DNA from: CAZEWZ01 sp964516765
GTDB taxonomy: Bacteria; Bacteroidota; Bacteroidia; Flavobacteriales; UBA7430
Length of the DNA: 56,648 bases
Direction: 5' to 3'
Assembly: GCA_964516765.1 (NCBI GenBank)
Contig: CAZEWZ010000010.1
Span: 1 to 56,648, forward strand
Both the position numbers and the translations under genes were made by a program. Under the pieces are notes generated by a model that was given only the letters and a program-made list of their open reading frames with translations, was not told where the DNA came from and did not search any database. Positions 53,509 through 56,648 of this stretch are shown piece by piece (within the stretch, counting starts at the first letter, position 1; each line of letters begins with the position of its first letter).

Positions 53509-55377
53509 ATGTTTCTAGATGAATATGATGTAATTGTTGTTGGTGCGGGTCACGCAGGCTGTGAAGCTGCTGCATCTTCCGCAAACTTAGGAGCACGGAC
53601 TCTTTTGATTACCATGAACATGAATACAATTGCTCAAATGTCTTGTAATCCAGCTATGGGTGGAGTAGCAAAAGGACAGATAGTTAGAGAGATTGATGCG
53701 TTGGGCGGCTATTCTGGTAAGGTTAGCGATGAAACAATGATACAGTTCAAGATGCTTAATAGATCTAAAGGCCCGGCCATGTGGAGTCCTCGCGTCCAGT
53801 CTGATCGAATGCGATTTGCCGCAAAGTGGCGTAATATTTTAGAGGGTATTAAAAATCTAGATTTTTGGCAAGAAATGGTGGTCGGACTTTTAATCAAAGA
53901 CGGAGTAATTCTTGGAGTAAAAACTAGTCTTGGACTTGAAATTAGAGCAAAAAAAGTGATTTTGACTAACGGAACCTTTCTCAATGGACTTATACACATC
54001 GGAGATAAAAATTTTGGAGGGGGTCGTGCTGCAGAACGCCCTTCTCATGGAATTACCTCCGAATTGGTTTCTCTCGGATTTACGTCTGGTAGAATGAAAA
54101 CCGGCACCCCACCTAGGGTTGATGGCAGGTCCTTAGATTTTTCTAAAATGGAGGAACAGCCGGGTGATGATGAAATCACAGGCTTTTCTTTTATGCCCAC
54201 TAAGCATCCAATAGAGCAAAGATCTTGTTATATAACTTATACATCTGATGAAGTTCACGAAGTTCTTAAGTCTGGATTTGAAAAGTCTCCAATGTATCAA
54301 GGAAGAATTAAGGGTCTTGGTCCAAGGTATTGTCCGTCAATTGAAGATAAAATCACACGATTTCCGAGTAAAAATAGACACCAAATCTTTGTTGAACCAG
54401 AAGGGTGGGATACTTGCGAGATTTATGTCAATGGATTTTCAACATCATTACCTGAAGATATTCAGCTAGCAGCTTTAAGAAGGATAAATGGATTTGAAAA
54501 GGCAAAAATGTTTCGTCCAGGCTATGCTATAGAATATGATTTTTTTCACCCAACTCAGTTAAACCATACCTTAGAAACTAAGCTGGTTCGTGGATTATAT
54601 TTTGCTGGTCAGATTAATGGAACTACAGGCTACGAGGAAGCTGGATGCCAGGGACTTATGGCTGGTATTAATGCTGCAAAGAGCACGCAAGACAAGCCGC
54701 CCTTTATCCTAACGCGGTCTCAGGCCTATATAGGCGTATTAATAGATGACTTAATAACGAAGGGAACTGACGAGCCATACAGGATGTTTACTTCTAGGGC
54801 CGAATACCGCATTCTATTACGCCAAGATAATGCTGATATGCGGCTCACAAAACTAGGTTTTGATATAGGCCTAGCTTCTCAAGATAGGCTAGACAGGTTA
54901 AATCAGAAAACCGCTTATGTCAAAAGCCTAAAAAAGTTTTTTGAATCCCTATCTGTTTCTCCTGAAATAATAAACCCCATATTAGATTCTGTCGGATCTT
55001 CCTATGTTTCACAGAAGACCAAATTGGCGAAAATTCTTTCAAGACCTCAGATAAACTACTCCTCAATATCAGATATTCCTGATGTGAATAAATTCATGCA
55101 CGAAAACGGTTTTGATAAAGAGGGCGTTGAGCAAGTGATGATTCAAATCAAATACAGCGGTTACATCAATAGGGAAAAAGAAAATGCTGAAAAGTTAAGT
55201 CGGCTTGATCATGTTCACATACCCAAAAACTTTCAATATCACGAATTAGCATCTCTTTCTTCCGAGGCAAAGCAAAAATTAACAACACTTCAACCAAAAA
55301 CGATTGCTCATGCTAGTCGAGTATCAGGAGTTTCTCCAGCTGACATATCGGTTTTGTTAGTTTACATGGGTCGGTAG
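53509..55377 (+). CDS. mnmG: tRNA uridine-5-carboxymethylaminomethyl(34) synthesis enzyme MnmG
   Basis: With MnmE, makes cmnm5U at tRNA position 34. The 622-residue FAD enzyme starts MFLDEYDVIVVGAGHAGCEAA with the dinucleotide GxGxxG, has the MnmG signature GGVAKGQIVREIDALGG and GTPPRVDGRS, and ends with the helical C-terminal tRNA-binding domain. The ATG at 53509 is taken, because TTG at 53503 abuts the parS palindrome. mnmG (gidA) lies near the origin in many bacteria. It has parS-like palindromes at both ends. Confidence 0.96.
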   Translation: MFLDEYDVIVVGAGHAGCEAAASSANLGARTLLITMNMNTIAQMSCNPAMGGVAKGQIVREIDALGGYSGKVSDETMIQFKMLNRSKGPAMWSPRVQSDRMRFAAKWRNILEGIKNLDFWQEMVVGLLIKDGVILGVKTSLGLEIRAKKVILTNGTFLNGLIHIGDKNFGGGRAAERPSHGITSELVSLGFTSGRMKTGTPPRVDGRSLDFSKMEEQPGDDEITGFSFMPTKHPIEQRSCYITYTSDEVHEVLKSGFEKSPMYQGRIKGLGPRYCPSIEDKITRFPSKNRHQIFVEPEGWDTCEIYVNGFSTSLPEDIQLAALRRINGFEKAKMFRPGYAIEYDFFHPTQLNHTLETKLVRGLYFAGQINGTTGYEEAGCQGLMAGINAAKSTQDKPPFILTRSQAYIGVLIDDLITKGTDEPYRMFTSRAEYRILLRQDNADMRLTKLGFDIGLASQDRLDRLNQKTAYVKSLKKFFESLSVSPEIINPILDSVGSSYVSQKTKLAKILSRPQINYSSISDIPDVNKFMHENGFDKEGVEQVMIQIKYSGYINREKENAEKLSRLDHVHIPKNFQYHELASLSSEAKQKLTTLQPKTIAHASRVSGVSPADISVLLVYMGR

Positions 55378-55391
55378 TTCCACGTGGAACA
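55376..55391. promoter_or_regulatory. parS-like ParB-binding site 2
   Basis: AGTTCCACGTGGAACA contains the perfect 14-base palindrome GTTCCACGTGGAAC and differs from TGTTCCACGTGGAACA only at the first base. It overlaps the mnmG stop codon. Confidence 0.65.
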
Positions 55392-55467
55392 AAACCGCAA
55401 TCAAAGACGTTTTCGCGATCTAAAATCAAAATAAAGCCATTTAGCAGCCTTTTTCCCTCTCCGACAC

Positions 55468-55488
55468 AAACTCGGGTGAGTTTTATTT
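55468..55488 (+). terminator. Candidate terminator after mnmG
   Basis: AAACTC/GAGTTT stem with GGGT loop followed by TATTT on the plus strand, about 90 bases past the stop; the U tract is weak. Confidence 0.4.
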
Positions 55489-55525
55489 AAAAAGACCCTC
55501 AGGAAAGCCTATGCAAGTCGTTTTT

Positions 55526-56443
55526 TTACTGAATGATTATGTTTTTTCTTTTTACAGAGCCATCAGAAGTGGTTAATTGTAATACATAACTAGACTTTGA
55601 CCAAAGCGAGCAGTCCACAATTGACTTTAAGCTGTTAGAATAAGTAGAAAAAACAGACTCTCCAAGAAGATTAAAAACTTCAATAAAAGTGTTCTCGGGG
55701 TGATCTATCGTAAACTCTTGATTAGCTGGGTTTGGATAACAGTTTAGATTATCATTTAATTCTACTAGTGATAAGCCGTAAGTTGAGAATGAGACATTAT
55801 CGATAAAATATGAATCGTTTTCACCGTCCTGCGCATTAGGATAAAGGTTTAATCCGGAAATATCAGGGCTATTCATTACTGACCCCTCACTCCACATCCA
55901 GGTATATTGGGGTACATCATCGAAGTAAATCTCAGCCACATCGGAGTCTATGTCAAAATTTATTTTTATCTCAAACCACGAACCAACAGGGTGAGTGAAG
56001 GATGTTCCAAGGTCATTTGCGCCCCCCCCAACAGTGAGGTTGCCTATCCCCGAGGCATTGAAGTATACCTGAACAGCCCAATTCGAGGCGGCGGCGGCAA
56101 AATCGTGAAGAACATTAAAGTAAGCCCCATAACCAGATTCAATTTGCATCATAAAAGAAAGTGTCCACTGTCCGGAGGACTGGTCACCCAGAGGCAAAAC
56201 CACATCCATGGCCCCCCCACTCACTAGATTAATAGAGTTGTTAGGACTAAAAGAGGTGGTCTCATTGACCAATACATCTTCTCCGCCTCCGGGTGCAAGA
56301 CTCCAGGTAGTCCACAACCCCCCAGCCTCGTTACCTAGATACTCATCTGCTTTATAAGTATCAAAGTCATCGAAGATATTTTGAGCATAAGTCGAACCAA
56401 TTAGACATAGGCAACAAATAATAGGTAAATACAAACTTTTCAT
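55526..56443 (-). CDS. T9SS-sorted secreted protein with concanavalin-like jellyroll
   Basis: A 305-residue exported protein: signal peptide MKSLYLPIICCLCLIGSTYAQ, an N-terminal jellyroll lectin/glucanase-like domain (about 22-215) with FDDFDTYKADEYLGNEAGG and aromatic strands, and a C-terminal type A sorting domain (about 230-305) with CYPNPANQEFTI and a final strand-rich VLQLTTSDGSVKRKNIIIQ. The sorting domain should direct it through type IX secretion to the surface. Substrate binding cannot be told. The 205 bases beyond, to the window end, hold no gene I can support. Confidence 0.85.
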   Translation of the reverse strand: MKSLYLPIICCLCLIGSTYAQNIFDDFDTYKADEYLGNEAGGLWTTWSLAPGGGEDVLVNETTSFSPNNSINLVSGGAMDVVLPLGDQSSGQWTLSFMMQIESGYGAYFNVLHDFAAAASNWAVQVYFNASGIGNLTVGGGANDLGTSFTHPVGSWFEIKINFDIDSDVAEIYFDDVPQYTWMWSEGSVMNSPDISGLNLYPNAQDGENDSYFIDNVSFSTYGLSLVELNDNLNCYPNPANQEFTIDHPENTFIEVFNLLGESVFSTYSNSLKSIVDCSLWSKSSYVLQLTTSDGSVKRKNIIIQ

Positions 56444-56648
56444 AGTGTTTATTTTTATTTAGGTATAATCTTAAATCCACCTCAAGATATTAAAAACTTT
56501 TAAAGTGAGCGGATTAAAAGATTCTTAGTTTGTGCAAGGTCGACAATAACAATAAAAACCAACAGGGCTTTTTTGTGACCTCAAGAGTGAATTATTCTAA
56601 CTTTATAGAAGATATAAGAATGCTAAATCAATATTGATATATTTTCAG

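Noticed and set aside
1..56648. CRISPR arrays, insertion sequences, prophage or riboswitches
   Set aside because: No regularly spaced repeats, transposase or integrase frames or recognisable riboswitch cores were seen on reading.

Overview
This is a 56.6 kb piece of a Bacteroidota chromosome, most likely a marine-type Flavobacteriales (Cryomorphaceae/Schleiferiaceae-like; the rank below order is inference). The grounds are a type IX secretion sorting domain, GCT/DGSC cysteine repeats, SusC-type carboxypeptidase-regulatory plus TonB receptor architecture, DUF4270, DUF4175, DUF6495 and HYC_CC_PP-like proteins, and Bacteroidota promoters (TTG, about 20 bases, then TAnnTTTG) in front of both tRNAs and many genes. 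No ribosomal operon, CRISPR array, transposase or prophage is visible. Most of the window is housekeeping DNA.

Layout. 0-4.2 kb: glmS, a DUF4270 lipoprotein and a short glycogen-synthase-like protein, all minus. 4.3-8.4 kb: plus operon panC-panD-flippase-rfaE2-radA. 8.4-8.8 kb: a gene-poor spacer with possible RNA structure. 8.8-11.9 kb: minus metal-handling operon (HYC_CC_PP-like, TonB receptor, HMA protein). 11.9-13.1 kb: hflX, with a decayed reading frame upstream. 13.5-18.4 kb: two amidohydrolase-fold proteins and a DUF6495 protein. 18.4-25.6 kb: minus envelope operon coaX, outer-membrane protein, TPR protein, lptC, CNNM/CBS protein and a PpiD-like chaperone. 25.7-26.5 kb: tRNA-Phe, then head-to-head relics of an NAD(P)-binding oxidoreductase and an HxlR-type regulator. 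26.6-29.3 kb: an LRR secreted protein and two paralogous tiny membrane proteins with their own promoter and terminators. 29.5-35.0 kb: phosphohexomutase, DMT transporter, polA. 35.0-38.7 kb: sulfur operon (TlpA-like thioredoxin, TauE/SafE exporter, persulfide-dioxygenase/rhodanese). 38.7-39.2 kb: an island of about 15% G+C. 39.3-41.2 kb: rpiB and an M28 peptidase. 41.2-47.2 kb: AddB/AddA-type helicase-nuclease. 47.5-49.5 kb: tRNA-Cys, folB, gltX. 49.7-55.4 kb: DUF4175, ybeY, mnmG. 55.5-56.4 kb: a T9SS-sorted protein.

How the genes work together. panC and panD make pantothenate, and coaX, in a separate operon about 20 kb away, phosphorylates it. The three-gene sulfur operon looks like a persulfide-to-sulfite pathway with export. 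The envelope operon links coenzyme A entry with LPS transport and outer-membrane protein folding. AddAB, RadA and PolA are repair functions.

Most notable observations: two parS-like palindromes bracketing mnmG, with a very AT-rich island 14 kb away that may belong to an origin-proximal region; a newly decayed HxlR/oxidoreductase pair; PolA with its first proofreading Asp replaced by Tyr; a PpiD-like protein apparently without its parvulin domain; a transcriptionally insulated pair of two-helix microproteins; and several promoters whose -7 element lies 3-6 bases from the start codon, which predicts leaderless mRNAs.
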